Assembly: GCF_900086985.1 (NCBI RefSeq)
Contig: NZ_LT593974.1
Span: forward strand, 1,178,001 to 1,242,000
Direction of reading: 5' to 3'
Source: Halomonas sp. HL-93
GTDB lineage: Bacteria > Pseudomonadota > Gammaproteobacteria > Pseudomonadales > Halomonadaceae
DNA length: 64,000 nucleotides
Notes under the pieces: generated by a model
The model's input: only the letters and a program-made list of their open reading frames with translations
Databases searched by the model: none
What the model was told of the DNA's origin: nothing
Shown here: positions 36,747 through 44,561 of the stretch, in pieces
Numbering within the stretch: position 1 is the stretch's first letter
How the letters are laid out: each line of letters begins with the position of its first letter
Made by a program: the position numbers and the translations under genes

Positions 36747-37217
36747 ATGCTGCTAGAAGGGTCATGCCATTGCCAGGCCGTCACGTTCAGCGTGAAATCA
36801 TCCCACCCTTTCCCTTTCAATCGCTGTTACTGCTCGGTATGCCGCAAAACAGCGGGCGGTGGTGGCTACGCGATCAATCTCAGCGGGGATATTAATACGC
36901 TCAGGATTAGCGGTAAGGAGCACATTGCTATCTACCAAGCCGTCATAGATGGGGAGCAAAGCACAGGGGAGAGGCATTTTTGCCAGCGGTGCGCCAGTGC
37001 CCTCTGGGTTTACGATCCCGAATGGCCTGAGCTTGTTCACCCTTTCGCCTCGGCGATTGATACACCATTACCCTCACCGCCAAAGCTTACCCATATGATG
37101 CTGGGCAGCAAGGCGGAATGGGTTGAGGTGAACGCGCAGATCCAGGACAAGTGCTTCTATGCTTACCCTGACGAAAGCCTAGCCGAATGGCATCAACGCC
37201 TGGGCTTGGAGCGATAA
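36747..37217 (+). CDS. GFA family (CENP-V/GFA) zinc-binding protein
   Basis: 156 residues. Zinc ligands are in SCHCQAVTF near residue 7, CYCSVCRKTAGG near 27 and FCQRCASALWVYDP near 76. AAAGGAGG seven bases before the ATG. The family was named for glutathione-dependent formaldehyde activation, but most members, including this, have no proven activity. A truncated relative lies at 6679. Confidence 0.9.
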   Translation: MLLEGSCHCQAVTFSVKSSHPFPFNRCYCSVCRKTAGGGGYAINLSGDINTLRISGKEHIAIYQAVIDGEQSTGERHFCQRCASALWVYDPEWPELVHPFASAIDTPLPSPPKLTHMMLGSKAEWVEVNAQIQDKCFYAYPDESLAEWHQRLGLER

Positions 37218-37229
37218 CGCCAGTAGGCG

Positions 37230-37955
37230 CTATTTAGCGTGCGATTGACGGTACAACCACCACACATCGACCCCAAACGAGTAGATTAAAGACAGCAGCG
37301 CGCTTAACGCGAGCAGCCCTGCAACGAAGGGCGAAGTTAACGGCGTTAAGGCCAGCAGCAGCGCGGCTACCTGCCACACACACACGGCTTTGCGGCGGAT
37401 GCTTACAAAAAGCGGTTGTGAGAGCCATGTGAATTGCCAGCCTGCAGCCACAAACAGGTACCGCATACCGCCAATTAGCAGCACCCACTCGCCTAACGAG
37501 TCAAGCCACAGCCCTACGCAGAGCAGCATGATCAGCAGGGCGTCCAGTTCCATATCAAAGCGCGCGCCGAATAATGAGTAGCTGTGCGTGCGACGCGCAA
37601 CCCAACCATCAATGCCATCCAGAAGGAGGGCAAGCACGGCAATGGCCAGCCAGGACCATATCGAAGTGGCAAAGGCTTGGGAAGCGAGAGCGCCCGCCAC
37701 CAGTGCGACCAGCACCGCTCGGGCCAACGTTATCCGATTTGCCCAGCCAAGCGACCCATAGGGCCAGTAAGTAATCACCAATCCACTGATTAGCCCATAA
37801 CACAAAACGGCGATGACCCAATTGTACGGCCCAGAAATCAGTGAAGGTAATAGCCAGCCCGAAAGCCCCAGCGCAATACCGCCCAGAACTACTTCCATGG
37901 CTGTCTGACAGCGTTTGGCTGCTGAGATGGGTGGCGTGTTTGTGAAGGAATGCAT
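37230..37955 (-). CDS. CDP-alcohol phosphatidyltransferase family protein
   Basis: 241 residues with about six membrane segments. The full signature is present near residue 115: DGIDGWVARR, then eight residues, GARFDMELD, giving the four metal-binding Asp. It should transfer a phosphatidyl-type group from a CDP-activated donor to an alcohol in the inner membrane; which alcohol cannot be told. AGGAG supports the ATG at 37955 against longer frames up to 38024. It sits next to the pterin-type cluster in divergent orientation. Confidence 0.88.
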   Translation of the reverse strand: MHSFTNTPPISAAKRCQTAMEVVLGGIALGLSGWLLPSLISGPYNWVIAVLCYGLISGLVITYWPYGSLGWANRITLARAVLVALVAGALASQAFATSIWSWLAIAVLALLLDGIDGWVARRTHSYSLFGARFDMELDALLIMLLCVGLWLDSLGEWVLLIGGMRYLFVAAGWQFTWLSQPLFVSIRRKAVCVWQVAALLLALTPLTSPFVAGLLALSALLSLIYSFGVDVWWLYRQSHAK

Positions 37956-38200
37956 GGCTTCTCCTGCCATTACGATCATCGCACTAATAAAATAATTCGA
38001 TGCAAATATTTTTATATGTACCATTCTTGTAGAAGAAGGTAGGGTTGTCTAGTGGTGCCATGTCGAATATCCGTTTGTTTAACGCTACGCTAAAAAGGTC
38101 AGCCCAGTGAACACAATTCGAAGCCAGTCCGGTCTATCTGGCCCCGCTTTGCACAACGGCAGACTCCAGGAAAAGCGAGTGGCACAAGGAAGGGGTGCTG

Positions 38201-39196
38201 ATGAGTGAAATCAACAATGCCACTGCATTTTGGGTGACTTACCCAGGCTGCGGTGAGCTGAGACAAGAAGCGTTGCCCGCTGCGGGCGAGGACGATGTTC
38301 TTGTACGTACGCTTTACAGCGGGATAAGCCGTGGCACCGAGTCACTGGTGTTTCATGCTCGCGTGCCGGAAAGCGAGTTCACCCGCATGCGGGCTCCCTT
38401 CCAGTCGGGCGACTTTCCTACGCCGGTCAAATACGGGTACGCCAATGTCGGCTATGTAACGCATGGGCCCCAGCATTTGATAGATCGGCGGGTGTTTTGT
38501 TTGTTTCCCCACCAAGACCAGTTCGTGGTGCCTGCTTCTGCCGTGACACGGCTTCCCGATGATGTGCCGCCTGAGCGCGCCGTACTGGCCGCCAATATGG
38601 AAACCGCGATTAATGGCGTTTGGGATGCAGAACCGGTACTAGGCGAGCGTATCAGCGTAATTGGTGCCGGTGTGGTTGGCGCGCTGGTGGCCTATTTATG
38701 CGCCCAGATACCAGGCGTCGAGGTGCAACTGGTAGATATTAATCCCTGCCGCGAAGCACTGGCGAAGCAACTGAACGTATCTTTTTGTCTGCCTGATGAG
38801 GCCAGTGCTGAACAGGACTGCGTCATTCACGCCAGCGGCCATCCAGATGGCCTGCGCCAAGCACTTAGCTTAGTAGGTAACGAAGGACGCATTATTGAAA
38901 TGAGTTGGTTTGGCGAAGCCGAACTGGCGCTGCCGCTAGGCGGTGCTTTCCATTCCCAGCGACTTACTCTGCGCGCCAGCCAGGTGGGCCAACTGCCGCC
39001 TAAATTACGCCCGCGGTGGGATTACTCAAGGCGGCTGCGCTTAGCGCTGAATCTGCTGGTGGACGACCGCCTGGATGTGCTGATCAGCGGTGAAAGTGAC
39101 TTTGCCAGCATGCCCGACCTGGCCCTACGGTTGTTTTCAGCCGGCAGCACTGAGCTGTGCCACCGGCTGCGTTATCCCCCCGTAACGTCAACATGA
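38201..39196 (+). CDS. MDR-type dehydrogenase of the pterin/pyrimidine-glycoside-like cluster
   Basis: 331 residues. An MDR-like N-terminus (LYSGISRGTESLVFHARVPE) is followed by a Rossmann motif VIGAGVVGALVAYLCAQIPG and VQLVDINPCREAL. The usual catalytic zinc ligands are not obvious. It matches a group, as I recall, found beside PTPS-like proteins in marine proteobacteria. AAGGAAGGGG before the ATG at 38201. Its stop overlaps an ATG (ATGA) just before the PTPS gene, so the two are coupled. First gene of a four-gene plus-strand operon; presumably oxidises or reduces a biosynthetic intermediate. Confidence 0.85.
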   Translation: MSEINNATAFWVTYPGCGELRQEALPAAGEDDVLVRTLYSGISRGTESLVFHARVPESEFTRMRAPFQSGDFPTPVKYGYANVGYVTHGPQHLIDRRVFCLFPHQDQFVVPASAVTRLPDDVPPERAVLAANMETAINGVWDAEPVLGERISVIGAGVVGALVAYLCAQIPGVEVQLVDINPCREALAKQLNVSFCLPDEASAEQDCVIHASGHPDGLRQALSLVGNEGRIIEMSWFGEAELALPLGGAFHSQRLTLRASQVGQLPPKLRPRWDYSRRLRLALNLLVDDRLDVLISGESDFASMPDLALRLFSAGSTELCHRLRYPPVTST

Positions 39197-39207
39197 CAGG
39201 AGTGTCT

Positions 39208-39606
39208 ATGTACCGCTTATGTGTTCGTGATCACTTTATGATTGCCCACAGCTTCAAGGGCGAGGTCTTTGGCCCTGCCCAACGTACCCACGGCGCGACG
39301 TACGTGGTGGATGTGATCTTCCAGCGTCCCGAGTTGGACGACGATGGCTTGGTCATCGATATTGGCTTGGCGAGCGAGACTGTAAAAGCGGTGCTGGCGG
39401 GCTACAACTACCAGAACTTGGACGAAGTGAGCGAGCTTCAGGGTAAGAACACCACCACCGAGTTCATGGCCAAGGTGATTTTCGACCAGCTCGCCGCGGC
39501 GATTAACGCCGGTGAGATGGGCACGACGGCCCGTGGGTTGACCCGTCTGGAAGTCAAGCTGCATGAATCGCATGTGGCCTGGGCAAGCTACGAAGGCGCG
39601 CTATGA
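39208..39606 (+). CDS. PTPS/QueD-fold protein with replaced active-site residues
   Basis: 132 residues, the length of 6-pyruvoyl-tetrahydropterin/6-carboxytetrahydropterin synthases. Of the three zinc His, the first (MIAHSF) and the second (THGATY) are kept, but the third is Ala. The catalytic Cys position is GPAQ, and the Asp-His pair is replaced in AGYNYQNLDE. The C-terminal Glu (HESHVAWASYEG) is retained. It is therefore a homologue with changed chemistry or a binding role. CAGGAG is five bases before the ATG at 39208. Its stop overlaps the start of the glycosyltransferase gene (ATGA). Confidence 0.88.
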   Translation: MYRLCVRDHFMIAHSFKGEVFGPAQRTHGATYVVDVIFQRPELDDDGLVIDIGLASETVKAVLAGYNYQNLDEVSELQGKNTTTEFMAKVIFDQLAAAINAGEMGTTARGLTRLEVKLHESHVAWASYEGAL

Positions 39607-41549
39607 ATCAGCGTTTCAGCTTGATTGTGGCCGGCGACCCTGACCAGCGTACCGGCGGCTACCTTTACGATGCCCATATCGTCGAGGCGCTGCGGGCTCA
39701 GCATTGGGCAATTGAGGTGATCGGCCTGGAAGGCACGTTCCCCGATGCCGACGAAAGCGCGGCCCGGGCACTTGAGCAAACGTTGGCAAACCAGCCTGAT
39801 GGCGCCGCCGTGGTCATTGATGGATTGGCCATGGGAGCACTGCCCGACGTGGTAGCCCGCCACACCGAGCGCCTGGCCATCACTGCGCTGGTGCATCACC
39901 CGCTGGGCGATGAGTTGGGACTGAATACGGCTGACCAGCAGAGGCTACACCGCAACGAACTGCACGCGCTTGCTGCTGTACCGCGCATTATTGTGACCAG
40001 CCACTTTACCGCCCGCCGCTTGTCGGCGCTTGCCGATGACTACGCCATACCGCTAAGAGCCAACATCAGCGTCGTCGAACCCGGCGTTGAGCAGGCGCCG
40101 GTTAGCCCAGCCTGTGAAGCGGGTGAATCGTTGCGGCTGTTGTGTGTGGCCACCTTAACGCCTCGCAAAGGGCAGGATGTGTTGATTGAAGCGCTGGCGG
40201 GCCTTGACGCGAGCGGATGGCGCTGCGATTGCTACGGTGGCGCGCGGGATGCCGAGTTCACCCTGCGGCTGCAGTATTTGGTCGAGTTTCACGATCTTGA
40301 AGCGAATGTCACCCTGCATGGTGAATGCGACAGCGACACCCTCGAAGCGGCCTATCAGCGCGCCCATGCGCTGGTGCTACCTTCCTGGTACGAGGGTTAC
40401 GGGATGGTGGTGACCGAAGCGCTGGCCCATGGCCTGCCGGTGATCACTACCACCGGCGGCGCGCTGCGCGATACCTTGCCTGCCGGTGCTGGCTTGAGTG
40501 TGGAGCCAGGCGACGTAGAGGCCCTGCAACACGCCATTGAGCAGTTCTGCAATGATGCACCGTTGCGCGCATCGCTGCGTCAAGGGGCCATTGAAGCCCG
40601 CCAAGCGCTTAATGACTGGCAGGATGCTGCCACGGCGTTTGCCGGTGCACTGACGTCAGCGCCTGTATCTATGGCCTCGGGTAGCGAGTTTGCAGCCTCG
40701 TGGCTGGCGTTGCGTGAACCCGTGGATCGTGCCGCGCGTTCCCAGCGTTTGGCCATGCTGGCCGGAGAGTGGCTAGCTGCTTGCCCCGGTCCTTATCGGC
40801 TGGTGGATCTTGGCTGTGGCCGGGGCAGTAATGTTCACTACCTGGCCCCCCGTCTACCTGGCCCGCAAACCTGGACCTTGATCGACCACGACGCGACATT
40901 GCTCAGCGAAGCCCGGGCGAGATTGATGACCCTGCGCGACGCAGACGGGCAGTCGATTGTCGCCGAAACCCAGGCGGCATCTTTCGCCCACCTCGATACG
41001 CAAGCGTTGAACGGTGCCCATCTGATCACTGCATCGGCGTTGCTCGATTTGGTATCTGAACGCTGGATCGACGCGTTGGTTGCCCACTGCGCGAGGCACC
41101 GCCAGGGACTCCTCATGGCGCTTAGCGTTAGCGGTGAATGGTGGTTTACCGATCGCCATCAGCGGCCTATTGCCGACGACGAAGACCGGTGGGTGCTTGA
41201 GTTATTTTGCGCTCACCAACAGCGCGACAAAGGCCTCGGTGAGGCACAGGGCGGCCACGCCCATGCAACACTGGCCGCTGCCTTTGAGGGCGTCAATTAC
41301 CGCATTGAAGAAGCCAATACGCCATGGCAGCTATCCGTGGAAGATGCTGCTCATCGGCCACTGATGGCGTCATTGATTGACGGTTGGGCGACGGCAGCTA
41401 GCGAGCACGCGCCTGAGGCCGCTGTACGCATTGCCAACTGGGCCGTGCAGCGCTGTCATGCTGTCGCCAGCGGTGAACTGGGTATTTGGGTCGGCCACCG
41501 TGACCTGCTGGCTTTGCCCATGGAAGTTCAACCCCAGGGGCAGGGGTAA
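39603..41549 (+). CDS. Fusion: family 4 glycosyltransferase and SAM methyltransferase
   Basis: 648 residues in two parts. Residues 1-360 form a GT-B retaining glycosyltransferase: N-terminal domain, linker LRLLCVATLTPRKGQDVLIE, and the donor-binding EGYGMVVTE (E-x7-E) near 265. Residues 370-640 form a class I methyltransferase with the SAM loop VDLGCGRGSN near 403 and an acidic residue at LIDHD. No signal peptide. Glycosylation and methylation of one product in one polypeptide is suggested. Coupled upstream and, 4 bp apart, downstream. Confidence 0.88.
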   Translation: MNQRFSLIVAGDPDQRTGGYLYDAHIVEALRAQHWAIEVIGLEGTFPDADESAARALEQTLANQPDGAAVVIDGLAMGALPDVVARHTERLAITALVHHPLGDELGLNTADQQRLHRNELHALAAVPRIIVTSHFTARRLSALADDYAIPLRANISVVEPGVEQAPVSPACEAGESLRLLCVATLTPRKGQDVLIEALAGLDASGWRCDCYGGARDAEFTLRLQYLVEFHDLEANVTLHGECDSDTLEAAYQRAHALVLPSWYEGYGMVVTEALAHGLPVITTTGGALRDTLPAGAGLSVEPGDVEALQHAIEQFCNDAPLRASLRQGAIEARQALNDWQDAATAFAGALTSAPVSMASGSEFAASWLALREPVDRAARSQRLAMLAGEWLAACPGPYRLVDLGCGRGSNVHYLAPRLPGPQTWTLIDHDATLLSEARARLMTLRDADGQSIVAETQAASFAHLDTQALNGAHLITASALLDLVSERWIDALVAHCARHRQGLLMALSVSGEWWFTDRHQRPIADDEDRWVLELFCAHQQRDKGLGEAQGGHAHATLAAAFEGVNYRIEEANTPWQLSVEDAAHRPLMASLIDGWATAASEHAPEAAVRIANWAVQRCHAVASGELGIWVGHRDLLALPMEVQPQGQG

Positions 41550-41553
41550 CGCC

Positions 41554-43410
41554 ATGGCGAATGCACAATGGTGGCGCTCCCCGTGGTTACGCCGCGTGGC
41601 CGTCAGCAGTTTGTTGCTGGGGGCGGTTGCGATGTGGGTCGAACCCCAGGCGATTTTTGCGCAGGTTCAGCAGTTGTCGCCAAGCTGGGTGCTGTTGGCG
41701 CTGTTGATTAGCGTGGGTCAGGTAGCTCTCAGCGCCTGGCGATGGCAACTGACGGCCAAATTAATACAGGTACCGATGCGCTTTGGTTACGCGCTGCGCG
41801 AATATTACCTCGCCTTGCTGGTTAATCAACTGTTGCCGGGGGGCGTATTGGGTGATGTGGGCCGTGCCCATCGGCATGCCGCCCAGTCAGCTTCCCGAGG
41901 GCGTGCATGGCGCGCAGTGATTATCGAACGTATCTCGGGGCAGTTGGCTTTAGCCTTGCTGACGTTGGTGGCGCTTGCGCTGTCGCCGCTGTGGCACGCG
42001 GCGTTGGGCTGGTCTGCATGGTTATCCATCGGCCTGGTGGCGCTGCTGGCAACAGGGCTTATAGCGGTCGCTTTGAGTCTGGCGTTTCTTAAGGGGGCGG
42101 TAACGTTACCCGGCTGGTGTCTGGACGTTGGAAGCGATATCCAGCGTGGACTATTAACGCCTGGCGTTTGGCCTATCCAACTGCTGTCCTCGCTGACGAT
42201 TGTGGTCAGCTATGGGGTGGTGATGGTGTGTGCGGCGCGGGCAATTGGCGTTGAACTGCCAGTGCTGAGCCTGCTGGCACTGGCACCCGTGGTGCTGCTC
42301 GCTATGCTAGTGCCTGTTTCGGTTGCTGGCTGGGGCGTACGTGAAGGTGCGGCCGCGGGCGTGTGGGCCTGGGTGGGCTTGCCTGCTGCGCAGGGCGTAG
42401 CGGTATCGCTGGCCTACGGGGTGATCGTGCTGCTTGCCAGTTTGCCGGGCCTTTGGGTGGCCATTGGCCACCGTCAGTCTGCGCTACCTCCCGAAAGCGG
42501 CCGGGCGAAGCAGAACGTCGAAAAGGGTGTCTTCTCCGCAGCGGAAAGTTCGCAGGGCAGGGCGCAGCGCACTGTCCAGCGTTTCGATCGGGGTCATTTG
42601 CAAGCCGGGGCGGCCCGAGCCGATCAGCAGCGGGGCGACCAACAAATGCAGCCGGTCCACTACTCCCGCCTCGATAAACTGCGAGACCGTGATGCCACCG
42701 CCTTCGACCAGAATCCGGCGCAATTGGTGCGTGTCGAGCAGCTCAAGCACATCGCGGGGCACAAATTGGCCGCGGCGATCCAGCGGCAGCACACAACGCT
42801 CCACCGCATCGGGCGGGACAGGAAGGCAAGCGTCAGGTCCCACCACATGAAGCGTGGGCGCAAGGTCGCTTTGGAACAGTTGCCGACCCATCGGCACACG
42901 GCCACGCGGGTCCAGCACCACGCGCGTGGGGTGGGCACCGCTAACGTGACGCACGGTCAATTGCGGATTATCGGCGTCGGCGGTGCCGGCGCCGATAATC
43001 ACCGCATCTGCCAGTGCCCGCAACCGGTGCAGATGCACCAGGCTAGCCCGACCATTGATGTAGTGGGAGTGGCCACTTTGGGTGGCGATCCGCCCATCCA
43101 GGCTTTGTCCCAGCTGTGCCACCACCCACGACGCTGTTGTCGCCAGGGGAGCCAGGCAGCTCACCAGTTCGTTGGCTTCATCGGATATCGTCTGCCCGTC
43201 ATCCAGAGGGTACCCCGCCAGCAGTTGCTGCCAGATAGTGTCTGGGATGATGCAAGCGTGGGGGCTCACTCGATTCGTACGTTCCATGGAGTCGGGCATG
43301 ACGCCTCCGTGTGGGATCAACCGTTGCATCATGCGTTGCACGGTGGCCCAGCGCAAGCGCCATCCGCCCATCGCGCCAGTCAGTCAGGAGACTTCTATGT
43401 ATCACATTGA
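41554..43410 (+). CDS. Flippase-like membrane protein (LPG synthase TM / UPF0104 type); C-terminal half of frame doubtful
   Basis: The homologous part is about residues 1-315 (to near 42500): several membrane segments, LLVNQLLPGGVLGDVGRAHR, and GWGVREGAAAGVW, as in the AglD/LPG-synthase membrane family proposed to flip lipid-linked substrates. Beyond that the frame stays open for another 300 codons, to 43410, with low-complexity Gln/His/Arg-rich sequence. That part is exactly antisense to the RibD-type reductase gene and is unlikely to be real protein. The natural stop may have been lost. Start ATG 4 bp after the fusion gene. Confidence 0.65.
   Translation: MANAQWWRSPWLRRVAVSSLLLGAVAMWVEPQAIFAQVQQLSPSWVLLALLISVGQVALSAWRWQLTAKLIQVPMRFGYALREYYLALLVNQLLPGGVLGDVGRAHRHAAQSASRGRAWRAVIIERISGQLALALLTLVALALSPLWHAALGWSAWLSIGLVALLATGLIAVALSLAFLKGAVTLPGWCLDVGSDIQRGLLTPGVWPIQLLSSLTIVVSYGVVMVCAARAIGVELPVLSLLALAPVVLLAMLVPVSVAGWGVREGAAAGVWAWVGLPAAQGVAVSLAYGVIVLLASLPGLWVAIGHRQSALPPESGRAKQNVEKGVFSAAESSQGRAQRTVQRFDRGHLQAGAARADQQRGDQQMQPVHYSRLDKLRDRDATAFDQNPAQLVRVEQLKHIAGHKLAAAIQRQHTTLHRIGRDRKASVRSHHMKRGRKVALEQLPTHRHTATRVQHHARGVGTANVTHGQLRIIGVGGAGADNHRICQCPQPVQMHQASPTIDVVGVATLGGDPPIQALSQLCHHPRRCCRQGSQAAHQFVGFIGYRLPVIQRVPRQQLLPDSVWDDASVGAHSIRTFHGVGHDASVWDQPLHHALHGGPAQAPSAHRASQSGDFYVSH
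42484..43299 (-). CDS. RibD C-terminal-type (pyrimidine) reductase, no deaminase domain
   Basis: 271 residues. After an N-terminal region of about 50 residues of unknown role comes the reductase fold: VVAQLGQSLDGRIATQSGHS, INGRASLVHLHRLRALADAV, GAGTADADNPQLTVR, and RILVEGGGITVSQFIEAGVV. The zinc-binding HAE/PCxxC deaminase motif of RibD is absent, so it resembles archaeal/fungal diaminopyrimidine reductases. GGAGG before the ATG at 43299; divergent from the RibA-type gene with 97 bp between. It lies entirely antisense to the open 3' half of the flippase frame. Confidence 0.88.
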   Translation of the reverse strand: MPDSMERTNRVSPHACIIPDTIWQQLLAGYPLDDGQTISDEANELVSCLAPLATTASWVVAQLGQSLDGRIATQSGHSHYINGRASLVHLHRLRALADAVIIGAGTADADNPQLTVRHVSGAHPTRVVLDPRGRVPMGRQLFQSDLAPTLHVVGPDACLPVPPDAVERCVLPLDRRGQFVPRDVLELLDTHQLRRILVEGGGITVSQFIEAGVVDRLHLLVAPLLIGSGRPGLQMTPIETLDSALRPALRTFRCGEDTLFDVLLRPAAFGR

Positions 43411-44497
43411 ACGCGCCATTTTTGATATTAGACGAGGACTTCCCGTGGTGGTTAAAGCGGGTGAACAGCAACTGCTGGTTCAGGCGTTGGAGGGCGGTGA
43501 GTCAATTAACGAATTGGCACATTTGTCCGGTTCTCGTCCATCGCTAGTGTTAACGCGACATCGTTTAGAGGCCATAGGCGTATCTATCACCGCGGACGCC
43601 GCGCATCTACCCTTGGCTACCCATATCGACGAGCAGGCCCTACACGCGCTTGCGGTGGGACAGCTAAGTGAGGATGAAGCACCTGCCTGGTTGAGCGGCC
43701 TGCAGCCAGCCGGCATGGGTGAGCGGGGCGCGGTCGCATTGATGCGCCGGGCTCTGCTAATCCCTGCCGCGTTGATAGCCGTTGTCAGTGATAAGGCAGC
43801 AGCAGGCATCGCCCACCGGCTGGCAAAAGGCGAATTGCTCGCGGTAGACGCCCATGATGCTGAAACCTGCCTTGCCGGTGCACCGGGCATGCTAAAGCGC
43901 GTCAGCGAGGCCACTATTCCATTAGAAAACGCTGCTGAGAGCCGGTTTGTGTTATTTCGTGAGCCAGACGGGCTGCGTGAGCACGTCGCGGTGGTGATTG
44001 GACGTCCTGAGGAAAACACCGAGGCCGTGCCGTTACGTATGCACTCTGCGTGTTTAACCGGCGACCTGTTTGGCAGCCTGCGCTGCGACTGTGGCGAGCA
44101 GCTGCGCAATGCCGTTGCCGATATTGAGGCGATGGGGGGTGGCGTGCTGTTGTATCTGGCCCAGGAGGGGCGGGGGATTGGACTGGCTAACAAGCTTCGT
44201 GCATACACGTTGCAAGATGGCGGCTTGGATACGGTCGACGCCGATCAGGTACTGGGGTTTGGCGATGATGAGCGTGACTATGCCGTCGCGGTCGACATGC
44301 TGCGTGCCCTGGGTATTTCCCGCGTGCAGTTATTGACCAATAATCCATTGAAGATGCAGGCGCTCAGCGAGGGTGGGATTGAGGTAGTCGCTCGCCAGGC
44401 GCTGTATGGCCGTTTGACCGACCAGAACCATCGTTATCTCAATGCCAAAGCCACCCGGGCCGGGCACTTTTTGGAAGATGTATTAAGTAGTAAGTAG
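43397..44497 (+). CDS. GTP cyclohydrolase II (RibA-type) with degenerate RibB-like N-terminus
   Basis: 366 residues. The C-terminal half is a full GTP cyclohydrolase II: RMHSACLTGD, zinc Cys in CLTGDLFGSLRCDCG (C-x10-C-x-C), LYLAQEGRGIGLANKLRAYT and LLTNNPLKMQAL. The N-terminal 160 residues align loosely with DHBP synthase (RAIFDIRRGLPVVVKAGEQQ ... LVLTRHRLEAIGV), but the acidic metal-binding DDEDREN motif is gone, so that half should be inactive. CAGGAG before the ATG at 43397. Makes the diaminopyrimidine precursor from GTP for the neighbouring enzymes. Confidence 0.92.
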   Translation: MYHIERAIFDIRRGLPVVVKAGEQQLLVQALEGGESINELAHLSGSRPSLVLTRHRLEAIGVSITADAAHLPLATHIDEQALHALAVGQLSEDEAPAWLSGLQPAGMGERGAVALMRRALLIPAALIAVVSDKAAAGIAHRLAKGELLAVDAHDAETCLAGAPGMLKRVSEATIPLENAAESRFVLFREPDGLREHVAVVIGRPEENTEAVPLRMHSACLTGDLFGSLRCDCGEQLRNAVADIEAMGGGVLLYLAQEGRGIGLANKLRAYTLQDGGLDTVDADQVLGFGDDERDYAVAVDMLRALGISRVQLLTNNPLKMQALSEGGIEVVARQALYGRLTDQNHRYLNAKATRAGHFLEDVLSSK

Positions 44498-44500
44498 AAA

Positions 44501-44546
44501 GAAGGAAGAAGGAAGAAGGAAGAAGGAAGAAGGAAGAAGGAAGAAG
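44501..44546 (+). repeat. Heptanucleotide tandem repeat (GAAGGAA)n
   Basis: Six full copies of GAAGGAA plus GAAG in the 64-bp gap between the convergent RibA-type and creatininase-type genes. Slipped-strand copy-number change is likely, but no start codon or promoter spans it, so an effect on expression is uncertain. Confidence 0.95.
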
Positions 44547-44561
44547 CCTAAGTTGTCAGCG

